Source of the DNA: an uncultured Clostridium sp.
GTDB taxonomy: Bacteria; Bacillota; Clostridia; TANB77; CAG-508
Direction of reading: 5' to 3'
Length of the DNA stretch: 28,782 nt
NCBI GenBank assembly: GCA_900553985.1
Contig: USFW01000022.1
Location: forward strand, 1-28,782
The notes under the pieces are model-generated. The model had not been told where the DNA came from, did no database searches, and saw nothing but the letters and a program-made list of their open reading frames with translations. A program made the position numbers and the translations under genes. Numbering within the stretch: position 1 is the stretch's first letter; every line of letters begins with the position of its first letter. Below, piece after piece: positions 1-8,222 of the stretch.

Positions 1-112
1 TATCTCCTGTTAACATTGCTATACTTACTCCTGCTAATATTAATAACACAATTATCGTTATTACTAATGCTATCAATGTAATTCCACTTTTCTCTTTTAG
101 TACTTTTTTCAT
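1..112 (-). CDS. Pseudopilin-like protein, N-terminal 37 residues only (cut by window edge)
   Basis: The reading frame starts at ATG 112-110 and runs off the left edge. The visible peptide begins MKKVLKEKSGITLIALVITI and continues as a long hydrophobic helix ending near AMLTGD. A short basic leader, then Gly-Ile-Thr-Leu-Ile, then about 20 hydrophobic residues is the class III (type IV prepilin) signal, in which a prepilin peptidase cuts after the Gly and methylates the next residue. The usual Glu at +5 is Ala here. An AGAAGGGAG ribosome binding site lies just upstream, and a good promoter (167-195) precedes it. The mature domain is outside the window, so it could be a pilin, a pseudopilin or another surface protein using this signal. 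The frame and signal are seen; the function is inferred. Confidence 0.75.
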   Translation of the reverse strand, partial: MKKVLKEKSGITLIALVITIIVLLILAGVSIAMLTGD

Positions 113-166
113 TTTTTTCTCCCTTCTTTTGTTTTTATTTTATGTTTTTTGACATATTACACTTGT

Positions 167-195
167 AGTATAGCATAAGAGTTTTTTCTTTTCAA
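167..195 (-). promoter_or_regulatory. Promoter of the pseudopilin-like gene
   Basis: On the minus strand, -35 TTGAAA (190-195) and -10 TATACT (167-172) are separated by exactly 17 bp. This puts the start of transcription about 45 bp before the ATG at 112. The spacing and both hexamers fit the housekeeping sigma factor. Confidence 0.6.
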
Positions 196-310
196 GTTAT
201 TTTCCACATTATATCGTATTTTTTTGTATGTTTTTTTGTATTTAAGTTTGATATTCTAATTTATAATTAATTATTTATTTTTGGTTAAACTATATTTATC
301 GGAGGTTGAT

Positions 311-646
311 ATGAAATCTAAACAAAATGAAAAAATAAAAATAGGTAAAATTATGCAAAGCATCAGAAAATCATTAGGCATGACTCAAGAACAAGTAGCT
401 GAAAAATTAGATTTAGCACCTCGATATATCTCTGATATCGAACGCGATAAAACTAAAGGAAGTCTAGATACTCTTGTTAAGTTATGCAATGTTTATAACG
501 TGACTCCAACCTTTATTTTAAAAGATTATCTAATTAATCAAGATTTTAATATAGATCCTAGTTTAATAGGTTATTATAATCTTTCTGACTATGAAAAAAA
601 AGTAGTCTTAAATATAATTAAATTTATGAATTCTCAAAAAAAATAA
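311..646 (+). CDS. XRE-family helix-turn-helix transcriptional regulator
   Basis: A 111-residue DNA-binding protein with a Cro/C1-type helix-turn-helix at about residues 15-70: IRKSLGMTQEQVAEKLDLA, then PRYISDIERDKTKGS, then LVKLCNVYNV. The tail (YYNLSDYEKKVVLNIIKFM) resembles the tail of the second XRE protein at 12911-13291, so the two look like paralogues. I place the start at ATG 311 because GGAGG sits at 301-305, six bases before it; the frame is open upstream to a TTG at 281, which has no such site. It is divergent from the pseudopilin-like gene and monocistronic, ending in a strong terminator. The target is unknown. It may control itself or the divergent gene (inference). Confidence 0.85.
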   Translation: MKSKQNEKIKIGKIMQSIRKSLGMTQEQVAEKLDLAPRYISDIERDKTKGSLDTLVKLCNVYNVTPTFILKDYLINQDFNIDPSLIGYYNLSDYEKKVVLNIIKFMNSQKK

Positions 647-647
647 C

Positions 648-690
648 GAGATGATTAATCTTTATTCTTAATCATCTCTCTTTTTATTTT
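648..690 (+). terminator. Intrinsic terminator after the XRE gene
   Basis: A perfect 11-bp stem GAGATGATTAA (648-658) / TTAATCATCTC (668-678) with a 9-nt loop, followed by TCTTTTTATTTT. It begins 2 bp after the stop codon. Confidence 0.85.
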
Positions 691-743
691 GCATACACTT
701 GTTAATATACAAAATTTTCAAAAATATTTTTCACAAAATTATG

Positions 744-1019
744 CTATTCCATTCCCTCTATTATTAATTTTGTAGCTAATTGAAAACCTAGTTTAAATTG
801 ATTTTCTGCTTCCATACCTTCTTTTATTGCTAAATTTTCCATCAGCTCATCAAATAAATTTATTTTTTCTACATCCTTTTCATTTTCTCTTATTTTTGCC
901 CTAAAATTTCTAATCGTTGCCAATATTTCTTGATATTCTTCTTCTTTTGGAATTTCCTTTGCTGGGCTAAAATCTCCATAATATATTTTTTCCAATATTT
1001 TATTATTTTTTTCTTTCAT
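744..1019 (-). CDS. Small conserved protein, DUF6809-like
   Basis: 91 residues, soluble, acidic and mostly helical. The opening ILEKIYYGDFSPAKEI followed by a charged helical stretch and the ending MEAENQFKLGFQLATKLIIE match my memory of the DUF6809 family, small proteins of unknown function common in Clostridia genomes and their mobile elements. I cannot confirm that assignment without a profile search. A GGGGTG ribosome binding site precedes ATG 1019. It has its own promoter and a palindromic site (1037-1078), so it is probably transcribed alone although it lies downstream of the histidine kinase in the same direction. Confidence 0.7.
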   Translation of the reverse strand: MKEKNNKILEKIYYGDFSPAKEIPKEEEYQEILATIRNFRAKIRENEKDVEKINLFDELMENLAIKEGMEAENQFKLGFQLATKLIIEGME

Positions 1020-1036
1020 TTTATCACCCCAACAAC

Positions 1037-1078
1037 ATTTTACTATATATTGGAAATTTTTTCAACCTTTAAAGGTTG
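1037..1078 (-). promoter_or_regulatory. Promoter of the DUF6809-like gene with a 16-bp palindrome over the -35
   Basis: On the minus strand, -35 TTGAAA (1060-1065), 17-bp spacer, -10 TAAAAT (1037-1042). The perfect palindrome CAACCTTTAAAGGTTG (1063-1078) overlaps the edge of the -35. A perfect dyad in this position is typical of a dimeric repressor or activator site; the protein that would bind is unknown. On the plus strand the palindrome is followed by GTTTTT, so a weak hairpin role is an alternative. Confidence 0.5.
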
Positions 1079-1121
1079 GTTTTTACATTTTTTTACTTTT
1101 GTCGAGTTTAGTGCTTTCGAA

Positions 1122-1217
1122 GCAATTTCGGAGTTGTAGTCAAAAGCATCAAAAAGATGATTTTGTCTACCACTTCAAAATCCACAAAATACTCTTGCCT
1201 TCAATTCCGAAATCACG
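1122..1217. repeat. Degenerate REP-like hairpin element plus trailing half-site (locus 1)
   Basis: Arms 1122-1150 and 1156-1183 pair at about 22 of 28 positions around the loop AAAAA (1151-1155). The arm sequence (GATTTTGAAGTGGTAGACAA on the minus strand) matches the arm of the perfect hairpin at 10264-10326 at most positions, and the loop is identical. A trailing half-site TTCCGAAATCACG (about 1205-1217) follows, as at 10327-10347. The TGA stop codon of the histidine kinase lies inside this half-site. Confidence 0.6.
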
Positions 1218-2667
1218 ACTTTGTTGGAATCCTTATTACTACTTCTGTACCTTGTCCAACAACACTTTTTATATCTATACTTCCACCATTTTTATCTAAA
1301 ATTTCCTTTGCTATTGATAGTCCTAGTCCTGTTCCACCCATTTCTCTTGTACGAGCTTTATCTACTCTATAAAATCTTTCAAAAATCCTACTTAAATCTT
1401 TTTCTGGTATCCCTATTCCATTATCAAATATTTTTATATATGCATCATTATATACAAATCCTACATATATTTTTATTTCTCCATTTTCTGGTGTATATTT
1501 TATACTATTTGATAAAATATTTAAAACAACTCTTTCTATATCATCTTTATCTGCATATACAGGTGGCACATCTGCTGTTACAAAACAATTTACTATGTGA
1601 TTTTTCTTTTTTATTTCTATTCCTAATTTATCTTGACATCTTTTTACTAATTCACCTAAATCAAATTGTTCTTTTTTAGTTTTCTTTTTATTACTATCAT
1701 ACCTTGATAAAGTAAGAAGATCTGTAACCAATCTTGCCATTCTTCTTGCTTCTGATGCTATTACGGTTAAGAATTTATCTCTTGTTTCTTTATCATAGTC
1801 TGCTTCTAATAATGTATCTGCATATCCCATTATTGAAGTTATTGGTGTTTTTAGCTCATGTGATACATCTGCCACAAATTCTTTTTGCATATTATCTAGC
1901 TTTACATGTTCTGTAATATCTTGAATTACTGCTATTACTCCATTTGGTCTATCTTCTTCATTTTTAAATGGTGCAAAAAATACATTTACAAACTTGTCCT
2001 CTACTTGTATTCTTTGTTCTGTTGAAGTCCAATTTTCCAAGTAGATAATTTTTTCCATATTTATTCCTAAATTAAACTTTTTAAATATATCTTCAAAGGT
2101 AATATCTTCAGGTCTTATACTTAAAAATTTCTTTGCTGCTGGATTTATTAAAATTATTTCACCTTCCATATTGAAAGCAATTATTCCGTCTGTCATATGT
2201 AAAAGTATTGTTTCTATTTGATTTTTTTGTGTTGATACTTCACTTAGTTTTTCTTTTAATTCTACTGTCATCATATCAATTACTTCTTCAATATTTCCAA
2301 CTTCATTATTTTTCTTTTCTTTTATTAATTTTATTTTTCCTTTATGTTTTTGTTCATCTTCTGCTATTTTTTCTGCACTTTTTATTAATTTATTTATTGG
2401 ATATATTACAAATTTTGATAAAAATAATGAAATTACTATTGCACATATTATAAATGCCAAACTTGCTATTACTAAAATTATTATATTATTTTGCTGTGTA
2501 CCGTTTAAATAACTTATAACTTGTTCTAAGTTTTTAATTTCTCCACTTTCTATTTGTGTATTTAATATGTTTATTGAATTTATATATGCAATTCCTATTC
2601 CACTTATTAATATTATCCCTATTAAGAAAAATATTAATATTATTTTAAATTGTATTGTTTTTAACAT
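1213..2667 (-). CDS. Membrane sensor histidine kinase (HAMP-PAS-HisKA-HATPase, PhoR/WalK-like)
   Basis: A 484-residue signal-transducing kinase. It has a transmembrane helix at about 8-28, a short external loop of about 30 residues, a second helix at about 61-83, a HAMP linker to about 140 and a PAS domain at about 150-255. The HisKA domain has VSHELKTP with phospho-acceptor His270. The HATPase domain shows the N box (NILSNSIKYTPENG), G1 box (DNGIGIP), F box (FERFYRVDKAR) and G2 box (GGTGLGLSIA). It should autophosphorylate and pass phosphate to a response regulator, but none is encoded beside it, which is unusual because such pairs are normally adjacent. GGAAGGGAAG precedes ATG 2667. It lies after murG, separated by a MITE-like element. 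The family is certain; the signal and partner are unknown. Resemblance to WalK/PhoR rests on domain order, and the external loop is much shorter than that of Bacillus WalK. Confidence 0.93.
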   Translation of the reverse strand: MLKTIQFKIILIFFLIGIILISGIGIAYINSINILNTQIESGEIKNLEQVISYLNGTQQNNIIILVIASLAFIICAIVISLFLSKFVIYPINKLIKSAEKIAEDEQKHKGKIKLIKEKKNNEVGNIEEVIDMMTVELKEKLSEVSTQKNQIETILLHMTDGIIAFNMEGEIILINPAAKKFLSIRPEDITFEDIFKKFNLGINMEKIIYLENWTSTEQRIQVEDKFVNVFFAPFKNEEDRPNGVIAVIQDITEHVKLDNMQKEFVADVSHELKTPITSIMGYADTLLEADYDKETRDKFLTVIASEARRMARLVTDLLTLSRYDSNKKKTKKEQFDLGELVKRCQDKLGIEIKKKNHIVNCFVTADVPPVYADKDDIERVVLNILSNSIKYTPENGEIKIYVGFVYNDAYIKIFDNGIGIPEKDLSRIFERFYRVDKARTREMGGTGLGLSIAKEILDKNGGSIDIKSVVGQGTEVVIRIPTKS

Positions 2668-2720
2668 TTCTTCCCTTCCTATTTTTTAAATTTTTAATTA
2701 CATAATAATAGTTTCTATTG

Positions 2721-2950
2721 TAGAGTAGCTGAAAGTGGATGATAATTATGACTTTTTTGAATTTTGGACGTTCGATTGAAATGAAGATTAGAATTGGTTA
2801 GGCTTTCGAATGAGGAATGCTCACGGTACATGAAGTATGAATGGGTCTGAGTGAGAGAGGCTCATGAAAAAGCCTTACCAATTCTTTCTAAATGAAATGA
2901 GTAGTCAAAAACTCAAAAAAGTCATAATTATCATCCACTTCCAGCGGCTA
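2721..2950. mobile_element. MITE-like element with long terminal inverted repeats (copy 1, complete)
   Basis: About 230 bp without a credible reading frame. Perfect 28-bp inverted repeats lie at 2733-2760 and 2913-2940 (beginning AAGTGGATGATAATTATGAC). They extend outward imperfectly to TAG...GCTG ends, and inward through AGAATTGGTTAGGCTTT / AAAGCCTTACCAATTCT. The whole element can fold into one long hairpin. A second copy begins at 28676. Ends starting with TA suggest a TA target site as used by IS630/mariner-type elements (inference). It fills most of the 318-bp gap between murG and the histidine kinase. Confidence 0.75.
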
Positions 2951-2986
2951 ATTTAAAAAATATTATCCAATAACATTTTTTAAATT
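2950..2986 (-). terminator. AT-rich hairpin after murG, possible terminator
   Basis: Arms 2950-2966 and 2970-2986 pair at 16 of 17 positions around a 3-nt loop. On the minus strand the 3' arm carries a TTTTTT run. It starts at the murG stop codon. The stem is almost all A:T, so termination strength is doubtful. Confidence 0.45.
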
Positions 2987-4110
2987 TATTTTTTATCCCC
3001 TATTGTTTTCATAATTTCATTATATATTCTATCTTCCACATTAGTAGTTGAAATTTTCAATGCATTTTTTGACATTTGTTCACATTTGTCTTTATCTAAT
3101 ACAATTTCTTCTATTGTTTTATTTAATATTTCACCCTTCATTTCATTATCTAATATTATTTTAGCTGCACCAATTTTCTCTAAAACCTTTGCATTATATA
3201 GCTGATGATCATGACTTACATTTGGCAAAGGAACTAATATAGATGGCTTTCCTAAGTTTGAAATTTCTGTTATTGTCATTGCTCCACTTCTTGCTACTAT
3301 TACATCTACAACATTCATAATTTCTTCCATATTATATATATATGGTACTACCTTTATATCTTTTATAGCATTTATATTTATATTGTTATCACTTAAATTT
3401 TCTTTTATTATATCATATTGTTTAGGACCTGTTGCCCATATCATTTGGTATTCTTTATTCTTTTTACTTTGTATTATGTCTTCAATTGCTTCATTTATTT
3501 TTTTAGCACCTTGACTTCCACCAAATACTAACACAATTGGCTTAGCTTCGTTTAACCCTATATCAGTTATAATTTTACTTTTTTCTTCTTTACTATAATT
3601 TTTCTTTTTTATCTTTACAGGTGTTCCTGTATACACAACATTTTTAGCTTTTTTTATTCTGTCTATTGCATCTTCAAAAGATACTAAAATTGTATCTGCT
3701 TTTTTAGATAGCATTTTTACTGCTTTTCCTGGAAATGCATTACTTTCATGTAATAATGTTGGAATTTTTAAGCTATGGGCTGAAGCAATTGTTGCTCCAC
3801 ATATGTATCCACCTGTTCCTATTACAATATCTGGTTTAAATTCTTTTATAATTTTCTTTGCTTCTCCATATCCCTTAAATGTTTTATACATTTTTTTTAT
3901 ATTTTCTATTGATATTTTTTTACTTAATCCATATGCATCAATAGTTCTTAACTCATATCCTGCTCTTGGTACTAAATCATTTTCTAGTCCACGAGTAGTA
4001 CCTATAAAAATAATTTTAGAATCTTTTTGTTCTTCTTTTATTTTGTTAGCAATAGCTAATCCAGGATTAATATGTCCAGCTGTTCCTGCTGCTGCTATAA
4101 TTACTCTCAT
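2986..4110 (-). CDS. murG: UDP-N-acetylglucosamine--lipid I GlcNAc transferase
   Basis: 374 residues. MurG adds GlcNAc from UDP-GlcNAc to lipid I on the inner membrane face, giving lipid II (GT28 family). The start at ATG 4110 gives MRVIIAAAGTAGHINPGLAI, the normal MurG beginning; the frame is open 21 codons further but those are not MurG-like, and GAAAGGAAAG lies upstream of 4110. Seen motifs include HESNAFPGKA, GGSQGAKKIN (UDP-GlcNAc binding) and VIARSGAMTITEI. The N-terminal GGTGGH loop reads AGTAGH, with two Gly replaced by Ala, while the His is kept. It is the last cell-wall gene of the minus-strand cluster, 256 bp after ftsW, so a separate promoter is possible. The assignment is secure. 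Confidence 0.95.
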   Translation of the reverse strand: MRVIIAAAGTAGHINPGLAIANKIKEEQKDSKIIFIGTTRGLENDLVPRAGYELRTIDAYGLSKKISIENIKKMYKTFKGYGEAKKIIKEFKPDIVIGTGGYICGATIASAHSLKIPTLLHESNAFPGKAVKMLSKKADTILVSFEDAIDRIKKAKNVVYTGTPVKIKKKNYSKEEKSKIITDIGLNEAKPIVLVFGGSQGAKKINEAIEDIIQSKKNKEYQMIWATGPKQYDIIKENLSDNNININAIKDIKVVPYIYNMEEIMNVVDVIVARSGAMTITEISNLGKPSILVPLPNVSHDHQLYNAKVLEKIGAAKIILDNEMKGEILNKTIEEIVLDKDKCEQMSKNALKISTTNVEDRIYNEIMKTIGDKK

Positions 4111-4366
4111 TTTTCCAATCTTTCCTTTCTTTTTTATAATAATAAGTTGATTAATATATATATTATAAATCACATTTAATTATAATTTTAATATACAAAT
4201 ATCAATTTTAAATTTTCTATAAATTGTATTTATAATACTACAAAAAAACTTTTATTTTCTTATAATATTAAAGAAGAATTAACGAATACCTTAATTACGA
4301 TTTCAAAATTCATCAGTATTCATTAATCCCTCCTATTTTATCATCTATTATATTTATTTTCAAATT

Positions 4367-5500
4367 TTACTCTCTTTTTGCACCAGCTTTTGAAATATTT
4401 AAGAGAACTCCCATTTCACAGAGCAATATAAATAGTGCCGAACCTCCATAGCTAAAGAATGGCAATGGCATTCCTGTTGCTGGCATTGATGATGAAACAA
4501 CTGCAATATTTATTATTACTTGTATTGCAACTTGTGCTGTTATTCCTATTGCAACTAAACTTCCAAACATATCTGGGGCTTTCATTGCTATTAAAACACC
4601 TCTCCAAATAAATACTCCAAATAGTATTAATACTGCTGCACAACCTATAAATCCTAGTTCTTCAGCTAATATTGAAAATATAAAATCATTATGTGGCTCT
4701 GGAATATATAAATATTTTTGTTTACTTTCACCAAGTCCAGCTCCAAATAATCCTCCTGAACCAATAGCATACAAACTTTGAATAACTTGCCAGCCATCTC
4801 CTCTCATATCCTTCCAAGGATCTAAAAATGTTGTTACTCTTTGCAATCTATATGGTGCTTTAACTATTAATAATGTTAAAACTGGAATACCAGCTACTAC
4901 TCCTGTTGCCAAGAAATGCCAGAATTTACATCCTGCCACTATCATCATTATTGAAATAATTCCTATTATTACAATAGATGCACTAAGATGTGGTTCTGCT
5001 ATTAATAATCCTATTATTGGTAAAACTAATGCAAAGTGAAACCAAAAACCTTTACCATACTTTTCTAGTCTATCCCTATTTTTAGTTAACATTGCTGCAT
5101 AAAATATTATCATTAAAAATTTTACAATTTCAGATGGTTGCACTGATAATGCATCTGTACCTATATATATCCACCTAGTTGCACCATTTACATTTTTTCC
5201 TATTGCTAAAACTGCAATTAGTAATAATATAGATACTGCATATGCTAATATATAATATTTCTTGTAAAATCTATAATCAATTTTAGAAATAATTACCATC
5301 ATTCCTAATCCTGCAACAGCAAATATCGCTTGTTTAATGAAATACGAATAACTATTTCCATCTGATAGTGCTGATGGAGAACTTGCAGATAATACCATTA
5401 CTAAACCTAGTGACAGTAATAACAATATTACTACAACTAAAGTAAAATCTACGGGATTATTCAAAAAACTTGAAAATTTATTTGTTTTCTTTTTGGTCAT
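4367..5500 (-). CDS. ftsW: Peptidoglycan glycosyltransferase of the SEDS family (FtsW/SpoVE)
   Basis: 377 residues, about ten hydrophobic helices. SEDS proteins polymerise lipid II into glycan strands together with a class B PBP. Typical motifs are seen: QPSEIVKFLMI, AEPHLSASIV, the HNDFIFSILAEELGFIG loop and PFFSYGGSAL near the C-terminus. GGGAGG lies eight bases upstream of ATG 5500. Its position between mraY and murG matches spoVE/ftsW in Clostridia and Bacilli. The sequence cannot say whether it serves vegetative division, spore cortex synthesis or both. RodA is an alternative but does not fit the gene neighbourhood. Confidence 0.93.
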   Translation of the reverse strand: MTKKKTNKFSSFLNNPVDFTLVVVILLLLSLGLVMVLSASSPSALSDGNSYSYFIKQAIFAVAGLGMMVIISKIDYRFYKKYYILAYAVSILLLIAVLAIGKNVNGATRWIYIGTDALSVQPSEIVKFLMIIFYAAMLTKNRDRLEKYGKGFWFHFALVLPIIGLLIAEPHLSASIVIIGIISIMMIVAGCKFWHFLATGVVAGIPVLTLLIVKAPYRLQRVTTFLDPWKDMRGDGWQVIQSLYAIGSGGLFGAGLGESKQKYLYIPEPHNDFIFSILAEELGFIGCAAVLILFGVFIWRGVLIAMKAPDMFGSLVAIGITAQVAIQVIINIAVVSSSMPATGMPLPFFSYGGSALFILLCEMGVLLNISKAGAKRE

Positions 5501-5531
5501 ATAAACCTCCCTTTTTAAAGTCTTTTGTAAG

Positions 5532-6512
5532 CTATATTGCTTGTAATCCTATTATACATAATAAAAGTGTTACTGTACTAAATATTATTACAACTTTATT
5601 TTCTTTCCATCCTGATAATTCAAAATGATGGTGTAATGGTGCCATTTTGAATAATCTTTTTCCTGTTTTTTTATAGTATATTACTTGCAATATTACAGAT
5701 AAAGTTTCTAGAACTGGTACTAATGCTATTATTAATAATATTAATGGCATTTTCATATATAGTGCTAATGCAGATATAACTCCTCCTAGTAATAAGGAAC
5801 CTGTATCTCCCATGAACACTTTTGCAGGATGAAGATTAAATACTAAAAATCCTAATATTGCTCCTATTATTATGCTTCCAAATATTGATACCTCTGGTAA
5901 TCCTATTGAAATTCCAATTATAACTAAAGTTGTTACAATTATTGCTGAAACGCTAGATGATAATCCATCTATTCCATCTGTTAAATTAATTGCATTTGTT
6001 GTTGCAAGTATTACTATTATTGCAAATGGTATATATAATATAAGTGGAATCTCTATATATGTTTTAACAAATGGTATAAAGATTTCCGTTCCTAAATGTG
6101 CTCCTTGTATTAAATATATTACAAAGGCAACTGATATTATTAGTAATCCTAACATTTTATATTTTGGTTTTAAACCATCTGTATTTTTTAAAACTAATTT
6201 CTTAAAATCATCAATAAATCCAATAACTCCAAATCCTAATGTTAAAATTAACATTGGCAATATTTTATTTGCTATATCAATCCTTCCTGTTACTGAAAAA
6301 AATACATATGTACCTGTTACTGATAATATCATTGTTATCATCATTATAATTCCACCCATTGTTGGTGTTCCTTGTTTTTTTAAATGTGATTTTGGACCAT
6401 CATCTCTTTCAATTTGCCCTACTTTCAATTTTTTTAATATTGGTATTATTATTAATCCTAAAATTATTGCTATTACAAACGATATAATTAATATCTCTGT
6501 TTCAAAATTCAC
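5532..6512 (-). CDS. mraY: Phospho-N-acetylmuramoyl-pentapeptide transferase
   Basis: 326 residues, polytopic. MraY transfers phospho-MurNAc-pentapeptide from UDP to undecaprenyl phosphate, forming lipid I. Diagnostic stretches are GPKSHLKKQGTPTMGG near residue 40, NLTDGIDGLSS with catalytic Asp residues in the middle, FMGDTGSLLLGG, and the cytoplasmic HHHFELSGWKE loop near the C-terminus. The start codon is GTG at 6512-6510, giving MNFETEILI, with AAAGG about 13 bases upstream. It lies 33 bp from murE, consistent with one transcript. In most Clostridia murF precedes and murD follows mraY; neither is here. Confidence 0.95.
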   Translation of the reverse strand: MNFETEILIISFVIAIILGLIIIPILKKLKVGQIERDDGPKSHLKKQGTPTMGGIIMMITMILSVTGTYVFFSVTGRIDIANKILPMLILTLGFGVIGFIDDFKKLVLKNTDGLKPKYKMLGLLIISVAFVIYLIQGAHLGTEIFIPFVKTYIEIPLILYIPFAIIVILATTNAINLTDGIDGLSSSVSAIIVTTLVIIGISIGLPEVSIFGSIIIGAILGFLVFNLHPAKVFMGDTGSLLLGGVISALALYMKMPLILLIIALVPVLETLSVILQVIYYKKTGKRLFKMAPLHHHFELSGWKENKVVIIFSTVTLLLCIIGLQAI

Positions 6513-6545
6513 CTTAATCCAACCTTTCCCTATGTCTTATGTATT

Positions 6546-8039
6546 TTATTTATTTTTTTCGTTTGATTTTTGTATTTTTTCAATTATTTCTTTTATGATT
6601 TCTCTTTCATCAAAATGATTTTTTTCATTATTAATTTCTTGATATGTTTCATGTCCTTTTCCTGCTAATATTATTATGTCTCTTTTATTTGCCATTTTTA
6701 TAGCTTTTTCTATTGCTTCTGTTCTATCTACTACAACTTCATATTTTCCTTTAGTTTTTGATATTCCTTCTTCTATTGCTTTTATGATATCTTCTGGTTT
6801 CTCTGTTCTTGGATTATCTGATGTAATTATAGTATAATCTGCTACTTTTCCTGAAATTTCTCCCATTATTGGTCTTTTACTTGAATCCCTATCTCCACCA
6901 CATCCAAATACTGATATTACTCTTCCTCTTGTATAACTTTTTGTCGCATATAAAATATTTTGTAAGCTTTCTGGTGAATGTGCATAGTCTATCATTATTG
7001 GTAATTCTAATTTATTATCTACCATTTCTGATCTTCCTGGTACTCTAACTTCTAATAATGCTTGTTTAACTACTTCAGGATCAATACCAAATTTTTGTGC
7101 AACACAAATTGCTGCTAATGAATTATATACACTAAATCTTCCAGGTATTCCTGTTTTTACTCTTTCATTTCTATCTTTTATTTTTACTTTAAAATCAACA
7201 TATGAGTTAGTTATTGTTATATCTTTAGCAAGTACATTTGCAAAATTATCTATTCCATATGTAGTTATATTACTTTCTGGAAATAGTCTTGGTATTTTTG
7301 CTCCATGTAAATCATCTGTATTAACAATTCCTGTTTTACACATTTCAAATAATTTTAATTTTGAATTGAAATAATCTTCCATATCAGGATGTTCCTTTGG
7401 ACTTATATGGTCCTCTGAAAAATTAGTAAATATTACTATATCAAAATTACAACCTGCTACTCTATTTAATTTTAAACTTTGTGAAGAAACTTCCATTACA
7501 ACTGTTTCTACACCTTCTTCTACCATTTGTGCAAATAATTGTTGTAATTCTAAACTTTCTGGTGTTGTTCTTTCACTATCTTTTATTTTCTTACCATTTA
7601 TATATGTTGCAATTGTTCCTATTAATCCTACCTTTTGTCCTGCTTTTTCTAATATTTCTTTTATCATATATGTTGTTGTTGTTTTTCCTTTGGTACCTGT
7701 TACTCCTATTAACTTGAATTTTGTTGATGGATTATTATAAAAATTACTTGAAACTATTGCTAATCCTTCTCTTGTACTTTTTGCCATAATAATTATTGTA
7801 TCTTCTTTAAATTTTATGCTCTTTAAGTCACATCCTTCTTCTACCATTACAGCTGTTGCTCCATTTTTTATGGCATCTTCTATAAAATTATGTCCATCTA
7901 CTGTAAATCCTTTTATAGCTACAAATAAGTATCCTTCTTTTACTTCATTTGAGCTTTTTGCTATTCCTTTTATTTCTGTATCTAAATTTCCTTTTACTTT
8001 TAAATTTTCTAATCCTACTAATATTCTTTTTAATTCCAT
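6546..8039 (-). CDS. murE: UDP-MurNAc-L-Ala-D-Glu--meso-diaminopimelate ligase
   Basis: 497 residues. It adds the third stem-peptide residue in the cytoplasm, using ATP. The Mur ligase P-loop GVTGTKGKTTTTYM is at about residues 112-125. DNPR at 408-411 is the motif associated with meso-diaminopimelate specificity, in contrast to lysine-adding enzymes, so the wall is predicted to be DAP type. I choose ATG 8039, because AAAGGA sits nine bases before it; the upstream in-frame TTG at 8048 overlaps that site. It is separated from the PBP gene by 183 bp with no clear terminator in the right direction, so cotranscription is plausible. Confidence 0.95.
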   Translation of the reverse strand: MELKRILVGLENLKVKGNLDTEIKGIAKSSNEVKEGYLFVAIKGFTVDGHNFIEDAIKNGATAVMVEEGCDLKSIKFKEDTIIIMAKSTREGLAIVSSNFYNNPSTKFKLIGVTGTKGKTTTTYMIKEILEKAGQKVGLIGTIATYINGKKIKDSERTTPESLELQQLFAQMVEEGVETVVMEVSSQSLKLNRVAGCNFDIVIFTNFSEDHISPKEHPDMEDYFNSKLKLFEMCKTGIVNTDDLHGAKIPRLFPESNITTYGIDNFANVLAKDITITNSYVDFKVKIKDRNERVKTGIPGRFSVYNSLAAICVAQKFGIDPEVVKQALLEVRVPGRSEMVDNKLELPIMIDYAHSPESLQNILYATKSYTRGRVISVFGCGGDRDSSKRPIMGEISGKVADYTIITSDNPRTEKPEDIIKAIEEGISKTKGKYEVVVDRTEAIEKAIKMANKRDIIILAGKGHETYQEINNEKNHFDEREIIKEIIEKIQKSNEKNK

Positions 8040-8222
8040 TTTTTTCAATCCTTTCGGTTACTAATATTCATAAAGAGCAAATTTTTGCTTTTTATCGTTT
8101 ACATTATATAACTATTTTATTTATTTGTATAGGGTTTTTTTAGTTTTTTTAATATTACAATTAGCATAATTTCTTGTTTTTCACTTTTCTTAATTGTATT
8201 TAGCATTTCAATTTATATTTTT

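Noticed and set aside
1221..1916. Plus-strand Leu/Tyr-rich frames opposite the histidine kinase
   Set aside because: They are shadows of the kinase gene in AT-rich sequence, without ribosome binding sites.
3803..4150. Plus-strand frame opposite murG
   Set aside because: It is fully inside murG on the other strand, with no ribosome binding site and no recognisable domain.
5872..6618. Plus-strand frame of 248 codons opposite mraY
   Set aside because: It is the antisense of mraY, with no ribosome binding site and a composition that mirrors the real gene.
8075..8094. Small hairpin AGCAAA/TTTGCT between the PBP gene and murE as a terminator
   Set aside because: The stem is short and its T-rich side faces the plus strand, where no gene ends.
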